8,711 bases of DNA from Thiobacillaceae bacterium (GCA_012274165.1 JAAPAA010000404.1:1-8711); one strand, 5' to 3'. Counted from the stretch's first letter, positions 1 through 6,024 are shown. A program made the numbers and translations. The notes: a model not told the origin generated them from the letters alone.

Positions 1-327
1 CTAGAGCGCCATCGTCAGCCGGTGGAGTTCAACGACCTGGCGGCGCAGCTAAAGAAGCAGATCGACTCGAAGGACTTTCACCATCCCGACAAGGTGCAGC
101 TTTCGGAGGGGTTCGCGCAGATGCTGGCGCGCTGGGGCCTGCTCAACCCCGGTACGCACGAAGAGGACGGTCGGAAGGACTTTCCGCGCATGGAAGTCAA
201 GGCGGTCATTGACAACCTTGCCATGCTTGACAATGTGCTCGCGCAGAAAGCCGCCGGTAAGGCAGTCGCCGCGGGCGCGCCTGCGCAGGCTGGGCAAGAT
301 GGAGTTCCAAAGGCTGCAGGCCGCTGA
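1..327 (+). CDS. 3' part of an unrecognised gene, truncated by the window edge
   Basis: The frame is open from the first base to a TGA at 325-327, so the gene very probably starts left of the window; the GTG at 22 is only the first possible start inside it. About 108 residues are visible. The middle is a mixed charged and hydrophobic stretch (for example SEGFAQMLARWGLLNPGT) that reads like genuine protein. The last 25 residues are low-complexity Ala/Gly/Pro/Gln (KAAGKAVAAGAPAQAG), a tail commonly seen in high-GC genomes. No catalytic motif, membrane segment or signal peptide is visible and I do not recognise the family. A second plus frame (MEFQRLQAAEAVF, from about 299) opens near the end, so a frameshift that extended the original protein cannot be excluded. 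The reality of the coding frame is moderately supported; the function is unknown. Confidence 0.55.
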   Translation, partial: LERHRQPVEFNDLAAQLKKQIDSKDFHHPDKVQLSEGFAQMLARWGLLNPGTHEEDGRKDFPRMEVKAVIDNLAMLDNVLAQKAAGKAVAAGAPAQAGQDGVPKAAGR

Positions 328-722
328 GGCCGTGTTTCCAACGAGGCCTACCACTTCTACACTCTGCCGGCGCCAAATCGTCGAGCTCCGTCAACACGCG
401 AACAACTCAGCGTCTGCTTTCTGGAATCGAACCTGAGATGGTGACTGTCAGAGAAGGGTCGGCTGCTGTTGTTGACTCTTCGACGGCGAAGGGCCGCTGT
501 CGGTTCTGAAGCCGATCTTCGATTGCGAAGGCTCGAATGCGGTCCAAAGCGACCATCAACGGGTGCCAATCAGTTTGTCCGTCGTCGAGATCACGTTCTT
601 GTTGCATGGTCGCACAGCTTCGACGAGGAGAAACAGCTTTTGGACATCGGATAGCTGAGATGAGGAGGCTATGATCCGATTTCGCGGGGAGTCCAAAACA
701 ATCGAAACATGAAGGTACGTAA
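328..722. other. Gene-poor spacer
   Basis: About 395 bases between the first gene and the XRE-type regulator. Short frames exist on both strands, but none has a convincing start, composition or recognisable motif. The long minus-strand frame through 407-1045 lies mostly antisense to the regulator gene and looks like its shadow. The only functional signal I can name is the ribosome binding site GAAGG at 711-715 in front of the next gene. No promoter, tRNA or terminator is clear. It may be decayed coding DNA. Confidence 0.5.
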
Positions 723-1163
723 ATGGCGAACATTGCCATCGCACTAAAGAACGAAATCTCCCGCGTTGCTCGCAAAGAAGTTCGAGCCGAGACCATACAG
801 CTCAAGAAGCAGTCGGCGCAATACCGAAGCCAGATTGCATCGTTGAAGCGGCAGGTCGCAGTGCTAGAAAGACAAGTTCGCAGACTTTCGAAGGGTGGAC
901 TGGCAGCGCCCGCGGCACCTGAGATTGAAGAATCGGCCGCCGACGGTCTTCGATTCAGGGCAAAGGGCTTTGCGGCCCATCGGCGCAGGCTCGGCCTGTC
1001 AGCCGCGCAAGCAGGCGCACTGCTCGGAGTCTCGGGGCAGTCCATCTATCTTTGGGAAGCAGGCAAGGCCAAGCCCCGCGCCAGTCAAATGCCAGCGATT
1101 GCCGCGCTCCGGAAATTGAGCAAAACTCAAGCGGTTGCGGCGGTTGCCCAGGTGATGGGTTAG
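723..1163 (+). CDS. XRE-family helix-turn-helix protein with N-terminal coiled coil
   Basis: Predicted cytoplasmic DNA-binding protein of 146 residues, complete. Residues about 1-58 are rich in Lys, Arg, Gln and Leu with heptad-like spacing (for example SLKRQVAVLERQVRRLSK, about residues 40-57) and should form a coiled coil for self-association. An Ala/Pro-rich linker (59-73) follows, then a Cro/C1-type HTH at about 79-131. In the HTH, SAAQAGALLGVS is the scaffold helix and the recognition helix begins at GQSIYLWEAGK; the pattern 'GVSxQSIYxWExGKxxPR' is typical of XRE repressors. The ATG at 723 is preceded by GAAGG with 7-base spacing, which supports this start. The family is widespread as small stand-alone regulators whose targets are mostly unknown. 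No partner toxin or phage gene sits next to it, so I cannot assign a target. Confidence 0.88.
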   Translation: MANIAIALKNEISRVARKEVRAETIQLKKQSAQYRSQIASLKRQVAVLERQVRRLSKGGLAAPAAPEIEESAADGLRFRAKGFAAHRRRLGLSAAQAGALLGVSGQSIYLWEAGKAKPRASQMPAIAALRKLSKTQAVAAVAQVMG

Positions 1164-1490
1164 GACCGCCAGTTAACTTTCTATCGCCGCGGTGAGTATC
1201 GAGCGCGGGGACGGGTGGGAAGAACCACTGCCAACGTCGTTTGGCTGATTGTCGTCAATGTTCGATTGTCGATTGTCAGCATGCGTTGCAGCCAATGGGC
1301 GGTTTGCGGCCGCTTGCAGGCATTCGAGCCTCCCAATCGAAGGTCGGCTCCAGACTTGATTTCTTGATCTTCGAACCGAAGCAGGTCTCGGGAAAGGGAT
1401 ACCTTTGCCCAAAGTGGATCAAACCCATGGTCGAGAGTCGTGGCGCAGCGACAATAATGACGCACTCGTCGAAGACGCATTAAGGAACAT
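1164..1490. other. Intergenic region upstream of the beta-lactamase-family gene
   Basis: About 327 bases with no believable gene on either strand. It contains AT-richer words such as TTCGATTGTCGATTGTCAGC with short tandem similarity (CGATTGT twice, 1262-1276). The ribosome binding site AAGGA at 1482-1486 serves the next gene. I see no -35/-10 pair good enough to call and no terminator hairpin after the XRE gene. It resembles the degenerate dispersed spacer DNA often seen in Burkholderiales genomes, but that is an impression. Confidence 0.4.
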
Positions 1491-2669
1491 ATGCCCGCTC
1501 CCGATTTCCGTGCCCTGCACGGCGCAATGCGCATGCAGGTAGACCGGCAATTCCTGCCAGGCGTCTCCACCGTGCTGATGCAGGGGCGTCAGGTCGTTGA
1601 CCGCTTCTGCTACGGATATGCCGACAGGGAGGCGGGCATAGCCCTACGGGAAGACCATATCTTCCGGGTGTTTTCAAACACCAAGCTGGTGACGTCCTGC
1701 GCCGTCCTGTTGCTGTTGGAGGATGGCCGGATCAAGCTGGACGATCCAATTGAGGCCTATATGCCCGAACTCGGCGCCCGTCAGGTGCTGAGATCTGGCG
1801 CAATACGGATCGATGACACCGAGCCAGCCCGGACATCGATCACCCTTCGCCATTTGATGAGCCACACCTCCGGGCTTTCCTACGGAGTGTTCGATCCAGG
1901 GTCCGTCCTGTTTGAGGCGTACAACGAGGCAGGCGTGCTGAATCCGGCCAAACCCCTGGATGAGATGATCAAGACACTGGCGCAGCTGCCGCTGTCGTTT
2001 CATCCGGGAACACAGTGGGAGTATTCAGTCGCAGCTGATGTGCTGGGCCGACTGGTCGAAGTCGTCTCCGGCGAATCGTTCGGCGCGTTCCTGTCAAGGA
2101 GGATCTTCGAACCGCTGGGCATGTCGGACACGGATTTCTGGGTACCCGAAGCAAAGCGTGACCGGTTCTGCGCGCTCTATGTGGGTGCGGACCTTGCTGA
2201 CCCCACCAAGCCGGGACTCACTCGGTTGGATGACAAGCCGTTCCCGGGTGCCTATTTGCGCAAAGTGCCCCGCGAGTCCGGTGGCGGCGGCCTGGTATCC
2301 ACCGTGGGCGACACGGTTCGCTTGATCCAGAGCCTGCTTCCCGACGGGCCGACCCTTCTCAGGCGCGAAACCCTGCACTTGATGTGCCAAAACCAATTGG
2401 CGCCTGGCATGTGTGTCCAATTCCCCAACATGCCTCGGACGCCGGGCCGCGGCTTTGGTCTGGGTTCTTCCGTCTCGATCGGTGCGGATGCCGATGAGCC
2501 GGCTCAAATTATTGAGGAGGTCAGTTGGGGTGGCCTCGCCGGAACAATTTGGTGGATGAATCCCCGCCTCGGAATCGCTGCCGTTTTGATGACGCAGCGC
2601 TATTTCGGCTTCGGCAATCCCTATTCGATTGAATTCAAGAAGATGGCCTATCAGGCTTTGGGGCACTAA
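1491..2669 (+). CDS. Serine hydrolase of the beta-lactamase (class C / EstB-like) family
   Basis: Complete 392-residue member of the serine beta-lactamase-like superfamily (Pfam Beta-lactamase; AmpC, EstB-type esterases, D-aminopeptidases). The nucleophile motif SxxK is Ser62-Asn-Thr-Lys65, in the usual context FRVFSNTK. The second motif is Tyr178-Ser-Val in 'WEYSVAADVLGRLVE', where EstB-like esterases carry the catalytic Tyr. The third is Trp346-Gly-Gly in 'SWGGLAGTIWWMNP', the position of the KTG box of true beta-lactamases; the WGG form favours an esterase or transesterase rather than an antibiotic-hydrolysing enzyme. LRHLMSHTSGL (119-129) is another family hallmark. Length is normal. There is no clear signal peptide, so it is probably cytoplasmic. 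The ATG at 1491 has AAGGA 4 bases upstream. It stands alone between gene-poor spacers, so neighbours give no substrate. The family call is secure; the substrate is unknown. Confidence 0.92.
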   Translation: MPAPDFRALHGAMRMQVDRQFLPGVSTVLMQGRQVVDRFCYGYADREAGIALREDHIFRVFSNTKLVTSCAVLLLLEDGRIKLDDPIEAYMPELGARQVLRSGAIRIDDTEPARTSITLRHLMSHTSGLSYGVFDPGSVLFEAYNEAGVLNPAKPLDEMIKTLAQLPLSFHPGTQWEYSVAADVLGRLVEVVSGESFGAFLSRRIFEPLGMSDTDFWVPEAKRDRFCALYVGADLADPTKPGLTRLDDKPFPGAYLRKVPRESGGGGLVSTVGDTVRLIQSLLPDGPTLLRRETLHLMCQNQLAPGMCVQFPNMPRTPGRGFGLGSSVSIGADADEPAQIIEEVSWGGLAGTIWWMNPRLGIAAVLMTQRYFGFGNPYSIEFKKMAYQALGH

Positions 2670-3063
2670 TCCGCAGACCACGTCGAGTCTCCGAATGACC
2701 GAATCCGCAGCCAACGCGGTTGAACTGGGTCGAGCGATCACTTCAAGCCCACAACCAGTCTTTCGCGTCGGCGCTCCGTTGCGGTCGCTAGTTAGCCTGC
2801 CGTCACCAACTGCCGACATGGGCCAGAAGGTGGCGCGAAGCGCCGCGCACGGCCAACGACTTCTCTTCGGCGGTCTGCGGCCATTCTCGCTGGCGACTTG
2901 AAGGGTCAATTTCGACCCTGACCCGTCGTTCGAGGTTCAAATTTCGACGCCACAAACCGGACGTAGGGCGTGACCGATCAAAGGCGCGATGCGATGTCCC
3001 TGGCCACATGGATACCAGGCGTTTTCCGGCCCTTGCCGTCGGCCGCCGGTCTTGTTTGCGGAC
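2670..3063. other. Gene-poor spacer with small inverted repeat
   Basis: About 394 bases between the hydrolase stop and the end of the truncated oxidoreductase. Frames on both strands are short or antisense and none resembles a known protein. At 2902-2919 a six-base inverted repeat (AGGGTC, six-base loop, GACCCT) could form a weak hairpin, but there is no T-run and it lies about 230 bases from the hydrolase stop, so I do not call it a terminator. The word AATTTCGAC occurs twice (2908 and 2940). Confidence 0.4.
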
Positions 3064-3504
3064 TTACCCATTGGGCAAAAAAACGATCTTTCCTTCGAGG
3101 CCACCCTGTTCAATGCGAGCATGCGCGTCGGCGACGGCTTCGAGGGCAATGCGTTCTGCGACGCGCGGCTTGATCTCTCCACGCTTCGCCATGCCGAATA
3201 ATTCGCCAAGGTCGGCGACGAACCAGTCGGGGTGCTTCTTGCGTAGCGAAGTGATCGAGTAGAAGCTGGCCGATCGCCCGGCTGAAGACTTGTTCCACCA
3301 CCATATCATTGCGAGCCAGAGGCCAACAAGGGCGATCGACGCATTGCGCTGAACACCCGCGGAAAACCCGAATGCCGACAGATGACCATGCGGTCCGACG
3401 GCCGCCCAGGTCCGCGAGAAACCCAGCTCGCCAATTCCGTCGAATGCGACGTCGAACCCCTCGGGCAGCACTCTCGCAAAGTCTGCCTGTTCGCTGTCAA
3501 GTCA
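3064..3504 (-). pseudogene. C-terminal remnant of an MDR-family quinone oxidoreductase / zinc-type alcohol dehydrogenase
   Basis: The minus strand encodes about 145 residues ending at a TAA at 3064-3066. They match the C-terminal half of medium-chain dehydrogenase/reductase proteins of the quinone oxidoreductase / VAT1-like branch: EGFDVAFDGIGELGFSRTW (the end of the Rossmann fold, normally followed by a loss-of-signal step such as GHLSAFGFSAG), SFYSITSLRKKHPDWF, then EIKPRVAERIALEAVADAH and the characteristic ending GLEGKIVFLPNG. The N-terminal catalytic half and the Gly-rich NAD(P)H-binding loop (together about 180 residues) are missing. The frame closes at a TGA at 3502-3504, where homology to a different gene on the other strand begins. 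An initiating GTG at 3471 exists but would give a protein without a cofactor site. I regard it as a non-functional remnant with an intact C-terminus. Confidence 0.8.
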
Positions 3505-3737
3505 GCGGGCGGGACCTAGTCCGCGAGGTTGGCTCTGTCGTGGCGGCCTCTGTAGGCTCCGCGTGCCACTCGGAGCAGGACGCAGTCAGCGGCGTTTTGG
3601 CGGCAATGGGCTTCGACTCGGCCCGTGCGGCCGGCGCTGTCCGGTTGTCTGTAGGCCTGATGACCAGCGCTGATGAAATTGAACGCGCGGCGCAGGCGCT
3701 TGTTCGGGCGTGGGAGCAGTTGCTCGCAGGCAGCTAA
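3480..3737 (+). pseudogene. C-terminal remnant of a cysteine desulfurase (class V aminotransferase fold)
   Basis: About 85 residues ending at TAA 3735-3737 match the C-terminal small domain of NifS/IscS-like cysteine desulfurases: QVSGRDLVREVGSVVAASVG, then SACHSE, containing the mobile loop with the catalytic cysteine, DAVSGVLAAMGFDSARAAGA, and the signature RLSVG followed by a C-terminal helix (IERAAQALVRAWEQLL). The entire PLP-binding large domain (about 280 residues, including the Schiff-base lysine) is absent. The frame happens to stay open upstream to 3309, but that part is antisense to the oxidoreductase remnant and does not look like desulfurase. It was therefore cut at about 3480-3504, the same place as its neighbour. 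A functional product is unlikely. The identification rests on recognised motifs, not on a search. Confidence 0.75.
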
Positions 3738-3743
3738 TTTGCC

Positions 3744-3965
3744 TTAAGAGCAGCATGAGTCCTCACCGGCCTGCATCGGCGGGCATTTGTTCGTGCCATA
3801 CGAGCAGAACACACAACAATCACCGGGCTTTGGTCGCAATACGGCATGGCAGCCCTCGCACTCGTAGAAGAACTGGCATGCGTCGGTGGGCATGGTCTCT
3901 TCCTTCACATGGCCGCAATCGGGGCACGTGATGGTCGACTGCAAGACGATTTCGTTCGTTGGCAT
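3744..3965 (-). CDS. GDCCVxC-domain small cysteine-rich protein
   Basis: Complete 73-residue protein of the GDCCVxC family, whose members occur as cysteine or selenocysteine versions and are often found near heavy-metal (mercury) genes. Visible features: a treble-cleft-like arrangement of Cys14-x2-Cys17, Cys30, Cys36-x2-Cys39, then the hallmark GDCCVFC (48-54) followed by SYGTNKCPP, and a C-terminal Cys71-Cys72. There are eleven cysteines in all, and all positions of the hallmark are ordinary TGC/TGT codons, so this is the non-seleno form. I chose the ATG at 3963-3965 because MPTNEIVLQS resembles the usual start; a TTG at 3986 would add seven residues. No strong ribosome site precedes either. 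It lies 32 bases after the next gene upstream and is probably co-transcribed with it. Biochemical function is unproven; metal or thiol chemistry is the likely role. Confidence 0.85.
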   Translation of the reverse strand: MPTNEIVLQSTITCPDCGHVKEETMPTDACQFFYECEGCHAVLRPKPGDCCVFCSYGTNKCPPMQAGEDSCCS

Positions 3966-3992
3966 GTCAGCTTGGCATGGCCCCAAGTGACT

Positions 3993-4005
3993 GCGGGTTA
4001 CCCGC
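3993..4005. repeat. Small inverted repeat between two cysteine-rich genes
   Basis: GCGGG-TTA-CCCGC-type palindrome (GCGGGTTACCCGC) overlapping the stop codon of the 90-residue gene (3998-4000). A five-pair GC stem with a three-base loop could slow ribosomes or protect mRNA between the two genes. It has no T-run and is too short to call a terminator. Confidence 0.35.
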
Positions 4006-4270
4006 CGATTTGCTTAGCCGTGTGCTCAAGGCACTTTTCGATTTCCGCCACGTCGAGCTTCTCACCGGGCTTGACGGTCAGGTTCACGGTGACGCCGTGC
4101 GGGTCGGAACTGACCTGAACTCCGGTCACCTTTTCATACTGTGGGGTGGGGCATGAACAATTGCCGCCTGCACATTTGTTCAGTTCTTCAACCAGCGCTT
4201 GCTGCTTTTCCCTGGGCACTGACGCCTGAATCCGGAGGCCTTCGGTAGTTCGCTCTACGACGTGCTTCAT
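3998..4270 (-). CDS. Small cysteine-cluster protein, putative metal/thiol role, unrecognised family
   Basis: Complete 90-residue cytoplasmic protein with no signal peptide. The N-terminal half, after MKHVVERTTEGLRIQASV, is helical (EKQQALVEELNK) and leads into a compact cluster Cys33-x4-Cys38-x-Cys40 in KCAGGNCSCPTPQYEKV. A beta-rich part with GVTVNLTVKPGEKLDVAEI follows, and a fourth cysteine (Cys80) sits in a C-terminal helix. Four spaced cysteines suggest a metal site or redox pair; this is inference. The ATG at 4268-4270 is decided by AGGGA (plus-strand 4277-4281) six bases upstream; the open frame upstream of it (to 4345) runs through the likely control region and should not be used. It is the first gene of a two-gene unit with the GDCCVxC protein, which strengthens the idea of a shared metal or thiol function. 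Confidence 0.8.
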   Translation of the reverse strand: MKHVVERTTEGLRIQASVPREKQQALVEELNKCAGGNCSCPTPQYEKVTGVQVSSDPHGVTVNLTVKPGEKLDVAEIEKCLEHTAKQIGG

Positions 4271-4335
4271 TGAGAGTCCCTTAATGGTTGAGGAAGTCTG
4301 CGCCAAGCCATCACTGGCCGCATTGAGGCGTCTCA

Positions 4336-4358
4336 ACCTTGACAAGGATGGTCAAGAT
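4336..4358. promoter_or_regulatory. 23-bp dyad, candidate operator of the cysteine-rich gene pair
   Basis: ACCTTGAC, seven bases, GTCAAGAT: eight-base arms with one mismatch. Size and symmetry fit a MerR-family operator. It lies 66-88 bases upstream of the ATG of the 90-residue gene. Read on the minus strand it contains TTGACC (4350-4355) and, nine bases on, AAGGTT (4335-4340), words also found in the CueR-like operator at 8179-8209, but with the spacing four bases shorter, so the core promoter there would be abnormal. On the plus strand TCAACC, 19 bases, TAAACC is a poor but correctly spaced alternative. The dyad itself is plainly seen; its role is inference. Confidence 0.4.
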
Positions 4359-4628
4359 AAACCAGTGAACAATCCTATTGCTGCGTGGATGGCCGCGGCC
4401 AAGATGAGCACATCAAAAAATGCGCTCCTAAGGTTGCCGGCGAGCCGGTTTGTTTTGCGCGGCGTTGCCACTGAAGCCGGTATGCTGAACCATCCGCCCG
4501 CGGCGGCCGAGAACCGGTCCGTGGCGGTGCGGTTGAGGCAGCTGCGACGGTCAGAAGCCAGCGCAAAGAGTAGGAGCGCGCATCAAAGAATCGTTCCCTA
4601 AGTCGTCATCGCATTCGGTCCTCGCGTT
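4359..4628. other. Spacer with possible remnant of a membrane protein on the minus strand
   Basis: No complete gene. On the minus strand a frame without a start codon, from about 4590 down to a TGA near 4347, ends in a strongly hydrophobic stretch (FFDVLILAAAIHAAIGLFTG, about 4355-4415) that looks like a transmembrane helix. A neighbouring frame upstream has a signal-like stretch (SLRWLLTVAAAS, about 4530-4570). A single frameshift would join them. The plus-strand frame through 4284-4601 lacks any familiar motif. I treat the region as decayed or non-coding. Confidence 0.35.
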
Positions 4629-4913
4629 TCAGTGCTCTGACGGCGCAGCTACCACCTGTTCGCGCGTTGCGCTGCGTGCAACAACCACGACGAAACTTGG
4701 CGTGTCAATCAGAGGCTCGTCGACCAAACGCTGCACTATTCGTACCGGCACTGGCTTTTTGGTGACCGAATCAACAAGAAAGGGCCGTGTGACGACCTCG
4801 CCTTCGTCTGGCACATATCGCTCTTCGGATTCAGGCTGCAGCTTCAGCACACTATCGCGGTCGGACAGATGAAGGACCCAATGCACCTTGGGGAGGGTTG
4901 CTGTCTGCTTCAT
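4629..4913 (-). CDS. Small hypothetical protein, 94 residues
   Basis: Complete frame from ATG 4911-4913 to a stop at 4629. The sequence is charged and probably beta-rich, without signal peptide or membrane segment: an N-terminal KVHWVLHLSDRDSVLKLQPE, an acidic middle (ESEERYVPDEGEVV), and a C-terminal strand-like run (FVVVVARSATREQVV). There are no cysteines and no recognisable catalytic motif. The upstream GAGG (plus-strand 4925-4928) is 11 bases from the ATG, a weak ribosome site. The amino-acid composition looks like real protein and the same strand carries the neighbouring small genes, so I accept it as a gene, but I do not recognise the family. It could belong with the gene upstream (ending at 5070) as a pair separated by 156 bases. 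Confidence 0.55.
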   Translation of the reverse strand: MKQTATLPKVHWVLHLSDRDSVLKLQPESEERYVPDEGEVVTRPFLVDSVTKKPVPVRIVQRLVDEPLIDTPSFVVVVARSATREQVVAAPSEH

Positions 4914-5069
4914 TTGATGCCAAACCTCGCTGCTTCTATGTGGTTCAGTTTGGCTCGGCTGTTTGCGCCGTAAATGCGATATATCAATCTCGCGGTTTGT
5001 CGGCTGGTCGAGCCCCGAGAAACCCGGCCATGGAACGCCCGTCGATTGAGGTGGCCCCCGGGGCGCCGG

Positions 5070-5399
5070 CTACAGCCGACGAGGGGGCGCTACTTGCGGT
5101 TCCGCGCTTGATGTCTGTTCAGGCGGTGGCAGCCCCTCGCGCGGGGCACCCTGAGTCATCCCAGGCGCTCTATTGGCGAGGGTGAGCCTGTCTATCTCAG
5201 TTCGTCCCGCGGCAAATGCCATTTCTTCGCTGGGAAAACTCTCGTCGGAGCGGCGGTAATACTGCAGCAGGCGTACTTCGTCAATACCTACGACAAACCA
5301 ATGCCACCGGCCCGCGCCATTTATGACCGTGCCTACCGCATATCGAAGACCGGGGAAGGAGGAGCCTTCAGGGTCGACCTTCGGCATGGTTCGTCGCAT
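5070..5399 (-). CDS. Small hypothetical protein, 109 residues, Pro-rich tail
   Basis: Complete frame from ATG 5397-5399 (an internal ATG at 5385-5387 is an equally good start; neither has a strong ribosome site). The core, FPGLRYAVGTVINGAGRWHW followed by FVVGIDEVRLLQYYRRSDES, looks like a folded domain rich in aromatic residues. A helix (EEMAFAAGRTEIDRLTL) comes next. The last 30 residues are a Pro/Gln/Ala-rich, probably disordered tail. No signal peptide, transmembrane helix or cysteine is present. I do not recognise the family. It is on the same strand as its neighbours at 4629 and 5484 but separated by 156 and 84 bases, so an operon is possible, not shown. Confidence 0.55.
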   Translation of the reverse strand: MRRTMPKVDPEGSSFPGLRYAVGTVINGAGRWHWFVVGIDEVRLLQYYRRSDESFPSEEMAFAAGRTEIDRLTLANRAPGMTQGAPREGLPPPEQTSSAEPQVAPPRRL

Positions 5400-5483
5400 G
5401 AAGACAGTCCCAAATTGGAAGTGGTGTATCCGGTGGGCCGGTCACTATTTGTCTTCCGCCAGCTCAGTGCACGTTGTCGCACC

Positions 5484-5630
5484 TCAGCGAGATGAGTCAA
5501 ATCGAAGCAGCACCCACGACGCAGTGCACTCGGAGCATTTGTACAGCCGGCTCCACGGAATCATTCGCAGCCACCATGGTCGCTCCAAGCGTCGAAATGG
5601 CGCGTCGCATCCGCACTGATGAATCGACAT
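5484..5630 (-). CDS. 48-residue putative zinc-ribbon protein
   Basis: Very small complete gene whose start is fixed by an excellent Shine-Dalgarno: AGGAGGTGAA directly before the ATG (plus-strand 5631-5640 read in reverse), far better than any other site in the window. The longer open frame upstream (to 5714) belongs to the integrase remnant. The product MSIHQCGCDAPFRRLERPWW continues with a basic and aromatic linker to YKCSECTASWVLLRF. Cys6-x-Cys8 and Cys32-x2-Cys35 form two knuckles, fitting a single zinc-binding fold of the rubredoxin/zinc-ribbon kind. Small proteins of this shape with 'RPWWLR...YKC..C' occur in proteobacteria as conserved hypotheticals; the role is unknown. It directly follows the broken integrase, so its leader was probably assembled by recombination. 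Confidence 0.7.
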   Translation of the reverse strand: MSIHQCGCDAPFRRLERPWWLRMIPWSRLYKCSECTASWVLLRFDSSR

Positions 5631-5632
5631 TT

Positions 5633-5640
5633 CACCTCCT
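5633..5640 (-). promoter_or_regulatory. Strong Shine-Dalgarno (AGGAGGTG) of the 48-residue gene
   Basis: Eight bases complementary to the 3' end of 16S rRNA, with about five bases from the AGGAGG core to the ATG. It decides the start at 5630 over the upstream in-frame TTG/ATG choices. Confidence 0.8.
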
Positions 5641-5720
5641 CGGTGTCCGATAGGCCATATCGCCGGCACTTTGTTCCAGTGTTGACAAGTGCGCTTCCCC
5701 CAGCAAGACGTCAAAGCCTG

Positions 5721-6024
5721 CTATGCCCGTAAAAGGCACTGGTCGCGCCGGGCTCGGTCAGTGGGGTCAATTCCCTTCTTAATCAATTCCCGGGCTTCTC
5801 TGGCCCTTCCCCGCGCCTCGGTAAGCGGCACATCGGGATACTCACCGAGGTCCAAATACCTGCGCTTCCCCCCCTATGGTCACCCTGAGAATCCACGACC
5901 GCCCACACGTCGCCAGCACCTGCAGGGCCAAGCCATCCACGCCACCAACGAAGTGAATCCCCGGTTTGGTAATGCCTTCAATGGCAACGCAGAGTCGGGT
6001 CGAATCCAAAGCTAGTTGCGCCAT
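5721..6024 (-). pseudogene. N-terminal remnant of a tyrosine recombinase (phage/island integrase, DUF4102-type arm-binding domain)
   Basis: The minus strand from ATG 6022-6024 reads MAQLALDSTRLCVAIEGITK, then PGIHFVGGVDGLALQVLATC and RSWILRVTIGG. This is the start of a P4/ICE-type integrase, which normally continues 'GK-R-..LGLG-YPDV.L..AR..A...R.LI..GIDP'. Here that continuation lies in another frame (RRYLDLGEYPDVPLTEARGR, then REARELIKKGIDP), and the switch coincides with a run of seven G (plus-strand C 5868-5874), one more than needed. The second frame meets a TAG at 5721-5723 where the family usually has Gln (LLRA-stop-QALT). The core-binding and catalytic domains with the R..HxxR..Y residues are missing. 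AGGG sits two bases before the ATG. It is a dead integrase marking a former island or prophage edge; no tRNA or attachment site was recognised next to it. Confidence 0.8.

Noticed and set aside
407..1045. 212-codon minus-strand open frame
   Set aside because: Two-thirds of it is antisense to the well-supported XRE gene, it is Ser/Arg/Ala-rich as expected of a GC-rich shadow, and it has no motif or ribosome site.
2094..2909. 271-codon minus-strand open frame
   Set aside because: Mostly antisense to the beta-lactamase-family gene, whose three catalytic motifs are intact; composition is that of a shadow frame.
2902..2919. Inverted repeat as terminator of the hydrolase gene
   Set aside because: Only six pairs, no T-run, and more than 230 bases after the stop codon.
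4284..4601. 105-codon plus-strand frame next to the dyad
   Set aside because: Basic, Ala/Arg/Ser-rich sequence with no motif, no ribosome site, and its start overlaps the leader of the gene on the other strand.
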